The position numbers and the translations under genes are program-made. Below the pieces are notes generated by a model, which was not told the origin of the DNA, did no database searches, and worked only from the letters and a program-made list of their open reading frames with translations. This document shows positions 33,308 through 41,889 of a stretch of 44,687 nucleotides of DNA, in pieces (position 1 is the stretch's first letter; each line of letters begins with the position of its first letter). The DNA is from Nocardiopsis trehalosi NBRC 14201 (GTDB taxonomy: Bacteria > Actinomycetota > Actinomycetes > Streptosporangiales > Streptosporangiaceae), in NCBI RefSeq assembly GCF_001552555.1, contig NZ_BCRK01000029.1, forward strand, positions 1-44,687, read 5' to 3'.

Positions 33308-34642
33308 ATGGACGCTGCGATTCACCGCCCGGAAAACCTGCCGGCCGATGGGGTCTCCGCTTCGGAGGAAATCCCCGAGCTCGAATTCCTGCGCCCCGTC
33401 GTCGAGTCGGGCAGGTGGGGTATCGACAGCACCGGCGGCCTTCCGCTGGAGAGAAATGTCACCGTGGTGCCGAGGGTCGCCGAGGCGCTCGGTGTGGAAC
33501 AGGCCAGAGCCGCCGCCGAGTTCGCCTATTTCCAAGGGCTCGACCACGCCGTCCCCGTGGCCAACGGCACCCGCGCCCTCGTGATCGCGCTCATGGCCGC
33601 CAGCGTCCTCGCCGAGGAGACCGGCAAGCGCGCCCTGCGCCCCGGCCGCCGCGCCCTCGTCTCCGGCCTCACCTGGCAGGCCACCGCCATGGCGCCGCTC
33701 GACCGGCGCCTGGTCCCGGTCCTGCTCGACGTCGACCCCGCCACCGGTGTGGTCGCCCCCGAGACCGTCCACGCGGCCCTGCGCGACGACCGCGACGGCG
33801 AGATCGCCGCCGTCGTCATCCCGCACCTGTACTGCCGCATGGCCGACATCCCGCGCATCGCCGAGATCTGCGACGAGTACGGCGTCGTGTCCATCGAGGA
33901 CTGCGCCCACGCCCACGGCGGCGCCATCGACGGCCGCCCCGCGGGCGGCGTCGCCGACTTCGGGACCTGGTCGTTCCAGGGCTCCAAGTCCATCACCGCC
34001 GGCGAGGGCGGCATGGTCACCACCCGGCACGCGGGCATCGTCGACCAGATCGTCTCCATCACCACCTGCGGCCGCGCCGTCGGCCGGTCGCGGCCCTTCC
34101 AGGCCGGCAACGACCGGCTCGGCGCGCTCCAGGCCGCCGTGCTGCGGGCCCGGATGCGCCGGTTCTACCGCGAGGAGCTGCCGGTCAAGCCCGGTGTGCT
34201 CGCGGACCTGGAGGCGCGCATCTCCGGCATGGACGGCGTGACCGCCCTCGCCCCGCAGCTCCGCGTCGGTACCCAGATCACCTACAAGGCCGTGGCCCGG
34301 TTCGAGCCCGAGGCGTTCGGCGCCGACACCGTCGAGGACCTCGCCGACGCCCTGCACGCCCTGCTCGGCGTCGAGGTCGCCACCCTCTACGACCCGCTCG
34401 ACGACAGCGACCTGTACCGCCCCGACTCCGACCCGGCGAACCACTGGTCGGACGCGTTCACCGCCGCCGCCGACCCGGCCCGGTACCCGCTGCCCGGGGC
34501 CCACGAACTGCGCCGCACCGCCCTCGGCTTCGAGCACGCGGCCCTGCGCGACCCCGCGTTCCCCGACCGCTTCGCGCAGGCCGTCGCCCGCCTGCGCGCG
34601 GCCGGCCCGGTGCCGAGCCGCCCGTCCGAAGTGACCGGCTGA
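33308..34642 (+). CDS. DegT/DnrJ/EryC1/StrS sugar aminotransferase
   Basis: A 444-residue PLP enzyme that would transaminate a keto-sugar or keto-cyclitol. Key blocks: VANGTRALVIAL (84-95, phosphate-binding entry), SIEDCAHAHGG (195-205, with Asp198 to the pyridine nitrogen) and WSFQGSKSITAGEGG (221-235, with Lys227 forming the Schiff base). The CAHAHG...TAGEGG pattern places it nearer to AHBA-synthase and inosamine/3-amino-sugar enzymes than to 4-aminohexose enzymes. Start ATG 33308 follows AGGGAG. The next genes are a Gfo/Idh/MocA dehydrogenase and an MFS permease, the set expected for oxidation to a keto-sugar, amination and transport. Confidence 0.88.
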   Translation: MDAAIHRPENLPADGVSASEEIPELEFLRPVVESGRWGIDSTGGLPLERNVTVVPRVAEALGVEQARAAAEFAYFQGLDHAVPVANGTRALVIALMAASVLAEETGKRALRPGRRALVSGLTWQATAMAPLDRRLVPVLLDVDPATGVVAPETVHAALRDDRDGEIAAVVIPHLYCRMADIPRIAEICDEYGVVSIEDCAHAHGGAIDGRPAGGVADFGTWSFQGSKSITAGEGGMVTTRHAGIVDQIVSITTCGRAVGRSRPFQAGNDRLGALQAAVLRARMRRFYREELPVKPGVLADLEARISGMDGVTALAPQLRVGTQITYKAVARFEPEAFGADTVEDLADALHALLGVEVATLYDPLDDSDLYRPDSDPANHWSDAFTAAADPARYPLPGAHELRRTALGFEHAALRDPAFPDRFAQAVARLRAAGPVPSRPSEVTG

Positions 34643-34686
34643 GCCGCATCACCATTCGCTCGCCCTCTACCGATGGTGAAACCGAC

Positions 34687-35766
34687 ATGCGAACGAGCGT
34701 TCTGCACACCGCCCAGCCCGCGGCCGCCACGACCGCGCCGTCCACAGCCACCGACCGGGTCTCCGTCTGCGTCGTCGGCGCCGGCTCCGGCGTCGCACCG
34801 CGCCACATCGAGGCGTTCGGCGAACACCCGGCCACCGCGGTCGACGCCCTCATCGAGTCCGACCCCGCCCGGGCCGAACTCCTGCGCGCCCGCCACCCCG
34901 GCATCGCCGTCACCGACCGCCTGCCCGCCGCCCCGCGCGGCGCGCCCGGCCTCGCGGTCGTCTGCGTCCCCGACGCCGCGCACACCGACGTCGTCACCCG
35001 GTGCCTCGACGCCGGGTGGCACGTCCTGTGCGAGAAACCCCTGACCGACGACCCCGAGGCCGCCGAACGCCTGTTCGCGCTCGCCGAGGACGCCGGGCTG
35101 CACCTCGCCGTCGCCTACCAGCGCCGCTTCATGCTGGAGGACCTGCACCAGCGCGTCGCCGACGGCGCCATCGGCCGCCTGCACTGCGTCAACGCGCGCT
35201 GGCTGCGCCGCGCCGGGCACCCCGAGTCCCGGCGCGGCCTCGACCGCCGCGGCTCGGGGGTCCGCGGCGACCTCATCCCGCACCTGCTGTCGCAGGGGCT
35301 GCCGTTCCTCGGCCCCGGCCCGCTGAGCGTCCAGGCCCGCGACTGGCGGGTCGGCGACGGGTGGGCCACCGAGGACGTCGCCCGGCTCATCGCCCGCGGC
35401 CCCGAGGGCATCGAACTCCAGGTCGACGTCGCCTACGACGCACCGCACCTCGACCGCCCCGACGACTGCTGGGTGGAACTCCACGGCGGCCTGGGCTCCA
35501 TCCACGCCGAACTGCCCACCCACCAGGACGCGGAATGGGCGGCGGCGCACCCGCCCGTCCTCTACCCGCGCACCGGCACCCCCGAGCGGCTGGCACCGCT
35601 GCGCACCACCGCCGAATGCCACCTGCTCCAGGCCGACCGGATCGTCCGGTCACTCGCGGCGGGGCCCGCCCCGGCCGCCGACCGCGACCGGGAGCTCGCG
35701 CTGGTGCGCACCATGGCGGCGGCCCAGGCGTCCGCCCTGCACCAGGGGCCGATCATCCAGGTCTGA
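34687..35766 (+). CDS. Gfo/Idh/MocA-family sugar dehydrogenase
   Basis: A 359-residue NAD(P)-dependent oxidoreductase. The Rossmann motif is VCVVGAGSG (27-35), and the family signature CEKPLTDDPEAAERL (115-129) contains the catalytic EKP lysine. A conserved histidine lies in RGDLIPHLLSQGLPFLG in the C-terminal domain. The first 24 residues are a flexible Ala/Thr-rich extension. It starts 44 bases after the aminotransferase stop. Family members such as NtdC and RifL oxidise a glucose derivative at C-3 to feed a DegT-type aminotransferase; the pairing here suggests the same division of labour. Which hydroxyl is oxidised cannot be read from sequence. Confidence 0.87.
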   Translation: MRTSVLHTAQPAAATTAPSTATDRVSVCVVGAGSGVAPRHIEAFGEHPATAVDALIESDPARAELLRARHPGIAVTDRLPAAPRGAPGLAVVCVPDAAHTDVVTRCLDAGWHVLCEKPLTDDPEAAERLFALAEDAGLHLAVAYQRRFMLEDLHQRVADGAIGRLHCVNARWLRRAGHPESRRGLDRRGSGVRGDLIPHLLSQGLPFLGPGPLSVQARDWRVGDGWATEDVARLIARGPEGIELQVDVAYDAPHLDRPDDCWVELHGGLGSIHAELPTHQDAEWAAAHPPVLYPRTGTPERLAPLRTTAECHLLQADRIVRSLAAGPAPAADRDRELALVRTMAAAQASALHQGPIIQV

Positions 35767-35885
35767 CGGCCGCCCCACCGGCACGCCCGCCGGTACCGCA
35801 CCGCGTCCGCGGCGTCGCCCGCCGCCGACGCGGCGGCCACCGTGCGCTCCACGCCCCGGTGGCCTCGACAAGGAGGAAGATACGG

Positions 35886-37124
35886 TTGCGCGCAACGATG
35901 TGGCGCCCGTCGCTCGTCACGGCGGCGGCGGCGCTGTTCCTGCTCAACGGGCTCGGCTACGCGTCACTGGCGTCGCGGCTGCCCGAACTCCAGGCCGAGT
36001 TCAACCTCAGCGAACCCCAGCTCGGCTTCGCCCGCAGCGGGTTCGTGATCGGCATCACCGTGGCGATGCTCGTCGCCCCGCAGATCGTCCGCCGCTGGCG
36101 CGCCCACCGCGTCGCGCCCGTGGCGGCCGGCCTCTACCTCGCCGCGGTCTGCCTCGCCGGGGCCGGCTTCGGCACGGTGTCCTTCATGGGCTGGCTGCTC
36201 GCCGCCGGCGTCCTCAACGCCCTCATCGACATCGGGCAGAACGTCATCGCCGTCCGGCTGGAGAAGATGCGGATGGCCGACGTCCCCGACGCCCGGCCCA
36301 ACAGCCTGCTGTCGCCCATGGAGGGCCTCCAGGCGGTCGGCGTCGCCGCCGGGTCCGGGTTCGGCCTGCTCACCGCCGGGCGGCTGCCGCTGCTGCCCAG
36401 CTTCGCGCTGCTCGGCGCCGTCGGCGCCGTCGCCGCCCTGGTCGTGTTCGTGCTGCTGCGCGGCCTCGACACCACCGCGGGCGCCCGGCCCGCCCGCGCC
36501 GTCGACCCCGCCGCCCACCCCGGGCTGTCCCGGCGGCGCCGGCTGAGAGCGGCCTACCCGCCGCGCCTGCGGTGGCTGACCGCGATGAGCTTCTCCGCGC
36601 TCCTGCTGGAAGGGGCGGTCGTCAACTGGCTCGCCGTCCTCGTCGCCGGGTCCGGCGCGCCCCTGTTCGTCAGCGGGCTCGGCCTCACCGTGTTCGCGAC
36701 GACGCTCTGCCTGGGCCGGCTCAGCTACGGCGCCATCGCCGGCCGGGTCGACCAGGTCATGTTCGTGCGGACCATGGGCCTGCTCGTCCTGGTCGGCATC
36801 GCCGGGGTCGCGCTGTGGACCGACGAGGCCGCCATCGTCCTCGCCTCCGCCGCCGCCCTCGGCTTCGGCCTGGCCAACCTGCACCCGTTCTGCACCGGCG
36901 CGGTCGGCCACGGCAGCGAACCCGAGGCCGAGGAACTCCACCTGGGCCGGATGAACCGGGTCGCCTACACCGGGATCGCGTTCGAGGGCGTGCTGGTCGC
37001 CGGGCTCACCGCCCTGTTCGGCCTCGCCGCCGCGCTCGCCGCCGTCGGCCTGACGGCGGCCGTCTTCGTCGCCAAGGCCCACCTGTTCCGCACCGAGCGG
37101 GCGCGCGAACTCCAGGCGGCCTGA
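35886..37124 (+). CDS. MFS permease, FucP/YbjJ-like
   Basis: A 412-residue major-facilitator protein with 12 hydrophobic segments. The start region FLLNGLGYASLASRLPELQAEFNLSE and the central RVDQVMFVRTMGLLVL resemble the sugar-permease/YbjJ branch. The TTG at 35886 is preferred because AAGGAGG lies 9 bases before it; the ATG at 35898 would be 21 bases away. It is the third gene of the aminotransferase-dehydrogenase operon (119-base gap) and so is the likely exporter of the product or importer of the sugar precursor. In the Bacillus ntdABC operon an MFS sugar permease (glcP) occupies the same position. Confidence 0.85.
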   Translation: MRATMWRPSLVTAAAALFLLNGLGYASLASRLPELQAEFNLSEPQLGFARSGFVIGITVAMLVAPQIVRRWRAHRVAPVAAGLYLAAVCLAGAGFGTVSFMGWLLAAGVLNALIDIGQNVIAVRLEKMRMADVPDARPNSLLSPMEGLQAVGVAAGSGFGLLTAGRLPLLPSFALLGAVGAVAALVVFVLLRGLDTTAGARPARAVDPAAHPGLSRRRRLRAAYPPRLRWLTAMSFSALLLEGAVVNWLAVLVAGSGAPLFVSGLGLTVFATTLCLGRLSYGAIAGRVDQVMFVRTMGLLVLVGIAGVALWTDEAAIVLASAAALGFGLANLHPFCTGAVGHGSEPEAEELHLGRMNRVAYTGIAFEGVLVAGLTALFGLAAALAAVGLTAAVFVAKAHLFRTERARELQAA

Positions 37125-37156
37125 CCCGGCGGCGCGGCGGCGGCCCGCGAGCCGCC

Positions 37157-38791
37157 TCACCCCGCCCGCTCCAGCTCCACCACGACACCCCCGTACGCCG
37201 GGACCACCACCCCCGAGCGGGCCGGCCCCGGCGGCACCTCGGCCCGGTCGGTCGCCAGCAGCGTCCGGCCGGGCCGCGGCAGCTCCACCTCGACCGCGTC
37301 CCCACCGAAGTTCACCACCACCGCGACCACCTGCCCCGGCGCCTCCCGCAGGTAGGCCAGGCAGTCGTCGCCGCCCTCCTCCAGCGGCACGTAGGCGCCC
37401 GACAGCAGGGCCGGGCTGCGCCGCCGCAGCGCCAGCAGCCGCCGGTACAGGTTGAGCACCGAGTCCGGGTCGGCGAGCTGCGCCGCGACGCTGCGCTCCC
37501 GGTACTCCGGCGGCACCGGCAGCCACGGCTCGCCGCCGCCCGGCGGCCCGAACCCGCCGCCCGGCTCCGACGTCCACGGCATCGGGGCGCGCGCCTGGTC
37601 GCGGCCCAGCGGGTCGCGCCAGCACTCGGGCGGGATCGCCACATCGGGCAGGCCCAGCTCGTCGCCGTAGTACAGGGTGGGGGTGCCGCGCAGCGTCAGC
37701 AGCAGCACCGCCGCCACCCGCACGCTCCGCTCGCCGTGCCGGCCGGCCAGCCGCGGCCGGTCGTGGTTGGACAGCACGTGGTTGGGCCACGCCCCCTCCG
37801 GCAGCGCCTCCTCCTGCGCCTCGATGCTCAACCGCAGCGCCTTCGGCTCCCACGGCGTCTCCAGGAAGTTGAAGTTGAAGCTCCAGTGCACCCCGTCGAG
37901 GTCGCGGCCCAGGAAGCGCACCCACGACTCCCACGGCATCGCCTCCACCTCGCCGATGGCGATGCGCGACCGGCCGGTCCGCGCCCCGTAGTCGTCCAGC
38001 AGCGCCCGCATCCGCGCGATGTGGTCGAACAGGTCCGGGTGCATCCGGTCGTGCACGTGCCACTGGGTGTCGTGGTCGGGGTGCTGGCGGTCCGCCCCGT
38101 TGGGCGCGGCGTCGTCGCGCGGCGGGTTGTCGGTCAGCGCCGGGTCCTTGGCGATCATGTGCAGGGCGTCGATGCGGAACCCGTCGACCCCCCGGTCCAG
38201 CCAGAACCGCAGCACGTCCAGCATCGCCGCGCGCAGCCCCGGGTGGCGCCAGTTCACGTCCGGCTGGGTGCGGTGGTAGGAGTGCAGGTAGTACTGGCCG
38301 GTGGCGGCGTCGAACTCCCAGGTCGACCCGCCCTGCTCGCTGGTCCAGTTCGACGGCGGCCCGCCGTCCGGCGCGGGGTCGGCCCACACGTACCAGTCCC
38401 GGCGCGGGGCGTCGCGCCGCGCCCGCGCCTCCACGAACCACGGGTGGCGGTCGGAGGTGTGGTTGGGCACGAAGTCCAGGATCACCCGCAGACCGCGCTC
38501 GTGGGCGGCCGCGATGAGCGCGTCCGCGTCGGCCAGCGTGCCGAACGCCGGGTCGACGTCGGTGTGGTCGCTGACGTCGTAGCCGAAGTCGACCTGCGGC
38601 GACCGGTACAGCGGGCCGATCCACAGCGCGTCCACCCCCAGCGTGTCCGCCAGGTAGTCGAGCCGGCCGATGACCCCCCGCAGGTCGCCCACGCCGTCGC
38701 CGTCGCCGTCGGCGAAGCTGCGCGGGTACACCTGGTAGATGACGGCCCGGCGCCACCAGTGGGCGTCGCCGCCGTCCGCCTGAACTCGCAC
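37157..38791 (-). CDS. GH13 alpha-glucosidase (oligo-1,6-glucosidase/trehalose-hydrolase type)
   Basis: A 544-residue intracellular glycoside hydrolase family 13 enzyme. Conserved regions are intact: DFVPNH (106-111), GFRIDALH (204-211; nucleophile Asp208), IGEVEAM (279-285; acid/base Glu281) and SNHDRPR (341-347; transition-state Asp344). Near the N-terminus WWRRAVIYQVYPRSFADGDGDG is typical of oligo-1,6-glucosidases, trehalose-6-phosphate hydrolases and sucrose isomerases. The GTG at 38791 follows GGAGGAGG. It has no signal peptide. It is last in a minus-strand operon after the dehydratase-like and SDR genes, and convergent with the aminosugar operon. Substrate is an alpha-linked gluco-disaccharide or oligosaccharide. 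Confidence 0.9.
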   Translation of the reverse strand: MRVQADGGDAHWWRRAVIYQVYPRSFADGDGDGVGDLRGVIGRLDYLADTLGVDALWIGPLYRSPQVDFGYDVSDHTDVDPAFGTLADADALIAAAHERGLRVILDFVPNHTSDRHPWFVEARARRDAPRRDWYVWADPAPDGGPPSNWTSEQGGSTWEFDAATGQYYLHSYHRTQPDVNWRHPGLRAAMLDVLRFWLDRGVDGFRIDALHMIAKDPALTDNPPRDDAAPNGADRQHPDHDTQWHVHDRMHPDLFDHIARMRALLDDYGARTGRSRIAIGEVEAMPWESWVRFLGRDLDGVHWSFNFNFLETPWEPKALRLSIEAQEEALPEGAWPNHVLSNHDRPRLAGRHGERSVRVAAVLLLTLRGTPTLYYGDELGLPDVAIPPECWRDPLGRDQARAPMPWTSEPGGGFGPPGGGEPWLPVPPEYRERSVAAQLADPDSVLNLYRRLLALRRRSPALLSGAYVPLEEGGDDCLAYLREAPGQVVAVVVNFGGDAVEVELPRPGRTLLATDRAEVPPGPARSGVVVPAYGGVVVELERAG

Positions 38792-38835
38792 GTCCCCCTC
38801 CTCCCCTCGGCCACCGCCGCCCCCCGCGGCGGTGG

Positions 38836-39618
38836 TCACACGCTGACCGACCCCTTCGCCAGCACCCCGCCGTCGCACACCAGGTGCGACCCGGTGACGT
38901 AGGAGGAGTCGGGCCCCAGCAGCCACAGGGCGGCCCGCGCCGGCTCCTCCGGGTCGGCCAGCCGGCCCATCGGCACCTCGGCGCACAGCGTCGCCCGCAT
39001 GGCGCCGCGCTCGGCCTCGGGTACCGAGGCCCACATCAGCGCGGTCTCGGTGGGCCCCGGGACGATCGCGTTCACCCGGATGCCCGCGGCCGCGTAGTCG
39101 ACCGCCAGCGCCCGGACCAGCGCCGACACCCCGCCCTTGCTGGCGGCGTAGGCGCCGGTGCCGCCCGCGGCGAACGCCACCGACGCCGCCGGCGAGGAGC
39201 ACAGCACCAGCGACCCGCCCGCCCCGCTGTCGAGCAGCGCCGCCACCACGCACCGCGCCGCCAGGTAGGCGCCGGTCAGGTTGACCTCCAGCACCCGCCG
39301 CCAGTCGGCCACCGGCAGCAGGTGCGCGGGGCCGCCGATGTCGACCCCGGCGGCGGCGACCAGGCCCGTGGGCGGCGCGCCGAAGCGCTCCCGCGCCGCG
39401 TCGACCGCCCCCTGCACCGACCCCTCGTCGGTGACGTCGCAGCGCAGCCCGGCCGCGTCGGGCGCACCGGCGGCCACCGCCTCCTCCGCCGCCGCGCGGG
39501 CGGCGGCCGCATCGGTGTCGAGGACGGCGACCGGCACCCCGGCGGCCCCCACCAGGCGGACCGCCGCCCGGCCGATCCCCGACGCGCCCCCGGTGACGAC
39601 GACCATCCGCTGCGCCAT
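38836..39618 (-). CDS. Short-chain dehydrogenase/reductase
   Basis: A 260-residue classical SDR: nucleotide-binding TGGASGIG (9-16), CDVTD (60-64), Asn113, Ser141/142 and the catalytic pair Tyr157/Lys161 in YAASKGG. PGPTETALM and VTGSHLVCDGG follow the family pattern. Acidic Asp34 in VLDTD suggests NAD rather than NADP. ATG 39618 follows AAAGGAG. It lies 38 bases after a mandelate-racemase-family gene and 44 bases before the GH13 gene. A role as sugar or sugar-acid dehydrogenase in the same catabolic route is likely. Confidence 0.88.
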   Translation of the reverse strand: MAQRMVVVTGGASGIGRAAVRLVGAAGVPVAVLDTDAAAARAAAEEAVAAGAPDAAGLRCDVTDEGSVQGAVDAARERFGAPPTGLVAAAGVDIGGPAHLLPVADWRRVLEVNLTGAYLAARCVVAALLDSGAGGSLVLCSSPAASVAFAAGGTGAYAASKGGVSALVRALAVDYAAAGIRVNAIVPGPTETALMWASVPEAERGAMRATLCAEVPMGRLADPEEPARAALWLLGPDSSYVTGSHLVCDGGVLAKGSVSV

Positions 39619-39656
39619 GGCGTGCTCCTTTCGCGCCGCGCCCCGCGCGGCCGGGG

Positions 39657-40793
39657 TCAGGGTGCGAGCAGGGCGGCGGCGTCGCAGTACCGCCCCAGCC
39701 GGTCCGGGTCGAGCACCGCGCCCAGGCCCGGACCGGCCGGGACGGCCAGCATGCCGTCGCCGTCCAGGCGCGGCGGGTCGGCGGTGATCGCGTCGATGTA
39801 GGGGGCGCCGGTCCGGTACTCCACCAGGTCGGTGCCCGGCAGCGCCGAGGCCAGGTGCAGGTCGGCCAGCAGGCCCACGGCGGTGTTCCACCCGTGCGGG
39901 ATGAGCCGGACGCCGAACTCCTCGGCCAGCCAGCCCACCCGGCGGCTCTCGCTCAGCCCGCCCACCTTGGTGCAGTCGGGCTGCACGATGTCGAACGCGC
40001 CCGCGCGCAGGAACGGCAGGTACGCCTGGCGGCGGGTGAGCACCTCGCCGCCCGCGATCGGCACGGGGGCGCGGCGGCGCAGTTCGGCGAAGTCGTCCAG
40101 CGCGTCGGGGCGCAGCGGCTCCTCGAACCAGGCGGCGCCGTGGGCGGCCAGCATGTCGGCGGTGCGCAGCGCCCACTTGAGGTCGCCGCGCCAGAACGCG
40201 TCGCTGCCCCCGGCGTCGACGGCCAGCAGCGCGTCGTCGCCGACCGTCTCGCGGGCGGCGCGCACGATCGCCTCGTCGGAGGCGGTGCCGACCCGGCCGA
40301 ACGGGCCCCAGCCGATCTTGAACGCCCGGAACCCGGCGGCGCGCAGCTCGGCCAGCTCCGCCGCCAGCCGGGCCGGCTCGTCCATGAGGACCGACGCGTA
40401 GGGGCGCACCCGCTCGCGGTGGCGGCCACCGAGGAGGCGGCCCACCGGCTGCCCGGCGGCCTGCCCGCACAGGTCCCACAGGGCGATGTCGATGCCGCTG
40501 ATCGTATGCGTGACGGCGCCCCCGCGGCCCAACCAGAACGTGTTCTGGTGCAGGTGCTCGGCGACCCGCTCGGGTTCGCGGGCGTCCTGCCCCCGGTAGA
40601 GGGGTTCGAGCAGGTCCAGCGACGCCCGCACCAGGTCGTCGCGGGTGGAGACGCTGCCCACGCCGACCCGGCCGTCGTCGGTGTGCACCGCCACCAGGGT
40701 GTGCACCACGTCCTCGGGGGCGAGCTCCTGGGTCCAGCCGCCCTTAGGGGTGCCCCCGCTCAGCCCTTGCGCCCTGATCTCGCGAATCTTCAC
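39657..40793 (-). CDS. Mandelate racemase/enolase-superfamily sugar-acid dehydratase
   Basis: A 378-residue enolase-superfamily enzyme. Metal ligands fall in order: Asp193 (AVDAGG), Glu224/225 (WFEEPL) and Glu250 (IAGGEVL). The general base candidates are Lys159 in FKIGWGPFG and His300 in LIPHGWNTAVG. The KxGWGPFG form and IPHGWN are typical of MR-subgroup acid-sugar dehydratases rather than muconate cycloisomerases. These enzymes turn an aldonate or uronate into a 2-keto-3-deoxy acid. The GTG start at 40793 follows GAGGAG. It is the first gene of the operon with the SDR and GH13 genes and faces a GntR regulator. The actual sugar acid is not predictable. Confidence 0.87.
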   Translation of the reverse strand: MKIREIRAQGLSGGTPKGGWTQELAPEDVVHTLVAVHTDDGRVGVGSVSTRDDLVRASLDLLEPLYRGQDAREPERVAEHLHQNTFWLGRGGAVTHTISGIDIALWDLCGQAAGQPVGRLLGGRHRERVRPYASVLMDEPARLAAELAELRAAGFRAFKIGWGPFGRVGTASDEAIVRAARETVGDDALLAVDAGGSDAFWRGDLKWALRTADMLAAHGAAWFEEPLRPDALDDFAELRRRAPVPIAGGEVLTRRQAYLPFLRAGAFDIVQPDCTKVGGLSESRRVGWLAEEFGVRLIPHGWNTAVGLLADLHLASALPGTDLVEYRTGAPYIDAITADPPRLDGDGMLAVPAGPGLGAVLDPDRLGRYCDAAALLAP

Positions 40794-40830
40794 GTCTGCT
40801 CCTCGCGGGTCGCGCGGTCGCCTCAGGAGC

Positions 40831-40859
40831 AAACTAAATCGACTATCGATAATCGTCAA
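40831..40859 (-). promoter_or_regulatory. Promoter of the dehydratase operon with internal operator
   Basis: Read on the minus strand: TTGACG (-35; 40859-40854), a 17-base spacer and TAGTTT (-10; 40836-40831). The spacer contains the palindrome TATCGATA (40844-40851), ideally placed for repression by the divergent GntR protein. A TATACT (40868-40873) is a candidate -10 for the gntR gene itself. Confidence 0.65.
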
Positions 40860-40906
40860 CGACCGCCTATACTCGCCACCCGCACGATCCGCCGACGGGA
40901 GCCCCG

Positions 40907-41608
40907 ATGCCCCTCTCCGACACGCCCCGGTCCACCCGCGCCCACGTGGCCGCCGCCCTGCGCGAGGCCATCCTGGCGGGCGAGCTGCCGCCCGGCGCGC
41001 GGCTGCACCAGGACCGGCTCCGCCACGACCACGACGTCAGCGCCGCCCCGGTCCGCGAGGCGCTGCGCCAGCTGGAGACCGAGGGCCTGGTCGTGCACCG
41101 CCCCAACCGCGGGGTGTTCGTCGCCGACGTCTCGCCCCGCGAGCTGCGCGACGTGCTGCTGCCGCTCCGCCTGCACCTGGAGCGCTACGCGCTGGACCGC
41201 GCCGTCGCGCGCGACCGCGCCGGCCTGTGCGGCCGGCTGGCGCCGCTGGTCGACCGCATGGCGCGCGCCGCCGCGCGCGGCGACCTGCGCGGCGTCACCG
41301 AGGCCGACGTCGAGTTCCACCGCACCCTGGTCGCCGCCGCCGACGCCCCGCAGACCGCCCAGCTCTGGGGCAGCATCCAGTGGCGGCTGCGCGTGCAGTT
41401 CCACCGCCTCGGCGCGCCCGAGCACCGCCTCGACGCCATCACCGAGGAGCACGCCGTCCTGCTGGAGGCGATCCGCGACGGCGACACCGCGACCCGGCAC
41501 GCCGCGCTGCGCGCGCACATCGTCGACGCGGCCGAGCGGCTCCTCGGCCCCGACTCCGACACCGTCCCCGCCGCCGGCCCCGTCCCATCCGGCGGCCCCG
41601 CCGCCTGA
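40907..41608 (+). CDS. GntR-family regulator, FCD domain
   Basis: A 233-residue FadR-subfamily regulator. The N-terminal winged helix (about 8-72) has STRAHVAAALREAILAGELPPGARL, VSAAPVREALRQLETEGLV and RGVFVADVS. The C-terminal FCD ligand domain (about 80-205) contains DVEFHRTLVAAA and the metal-type His in EEHAVLLEAI and LRAHI. ATG 40907 follows GGGAG. It is divergent from the dehydratase operon, with the TATCGATA site between them. FCD regulators usually sense a sugar acid or pathway intermediate and release the promoter, so it most likely represses the dehydratase-SDR-glucosidase genes. Confidence 0.88.
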   Translation: MPLSDTPRSTRAHVAAALREAILAGELPPGARLHQDRLRHDHDVSAAPVREALRQLETEGLVVHRPNRGVFVADVSPRELRDVLLPLRLHLERYALDRAVARDRAGLCGRLAPLVDRMARAAARGDLRGVTEADVEFHRTLVAAADAPQTAQLWGSIQWRLRVQFHRLGAPEHRLDAITEEHAVLLEAIRDGDTATRHAALRAHIVDAAERLLGPDSDTVPAAGPVPSGGPAA

Positions 41609-41889
41609 CCCCGCGCCCCGCCCTCCGCGCGCATGCCCGCCCCGTCCCCGGGTACCCGCCCCGAGGTGGAGCAGCCGGCAGCCGGATCGGGGCCGCCGCC
41701 GCGCGGGGGCGGGCGGCCGCGTAGACTGACCCGAACATCACGGGGACGCCGCACCCGGGCGGCCGCCGCGCGCCACCCGCGCCGGCGCGGCCGCGACCGC
41801 GGGACATCCGCCCGCTCCCTCCCGCACCCGAGCCGCACCGCCGCGGTCCGCGGCGTCCCGCACCGCAGCCGAACCACCGGAGGTGGATC

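Noticed and set aside
35900-38902. About 1000-codon plus frame and about 930-codon minus frame across the MFS and GH13 genes
   Set aside because: Both are shadows of the MFS and GH13 genes, which carry complete motifs and ribosome sites.
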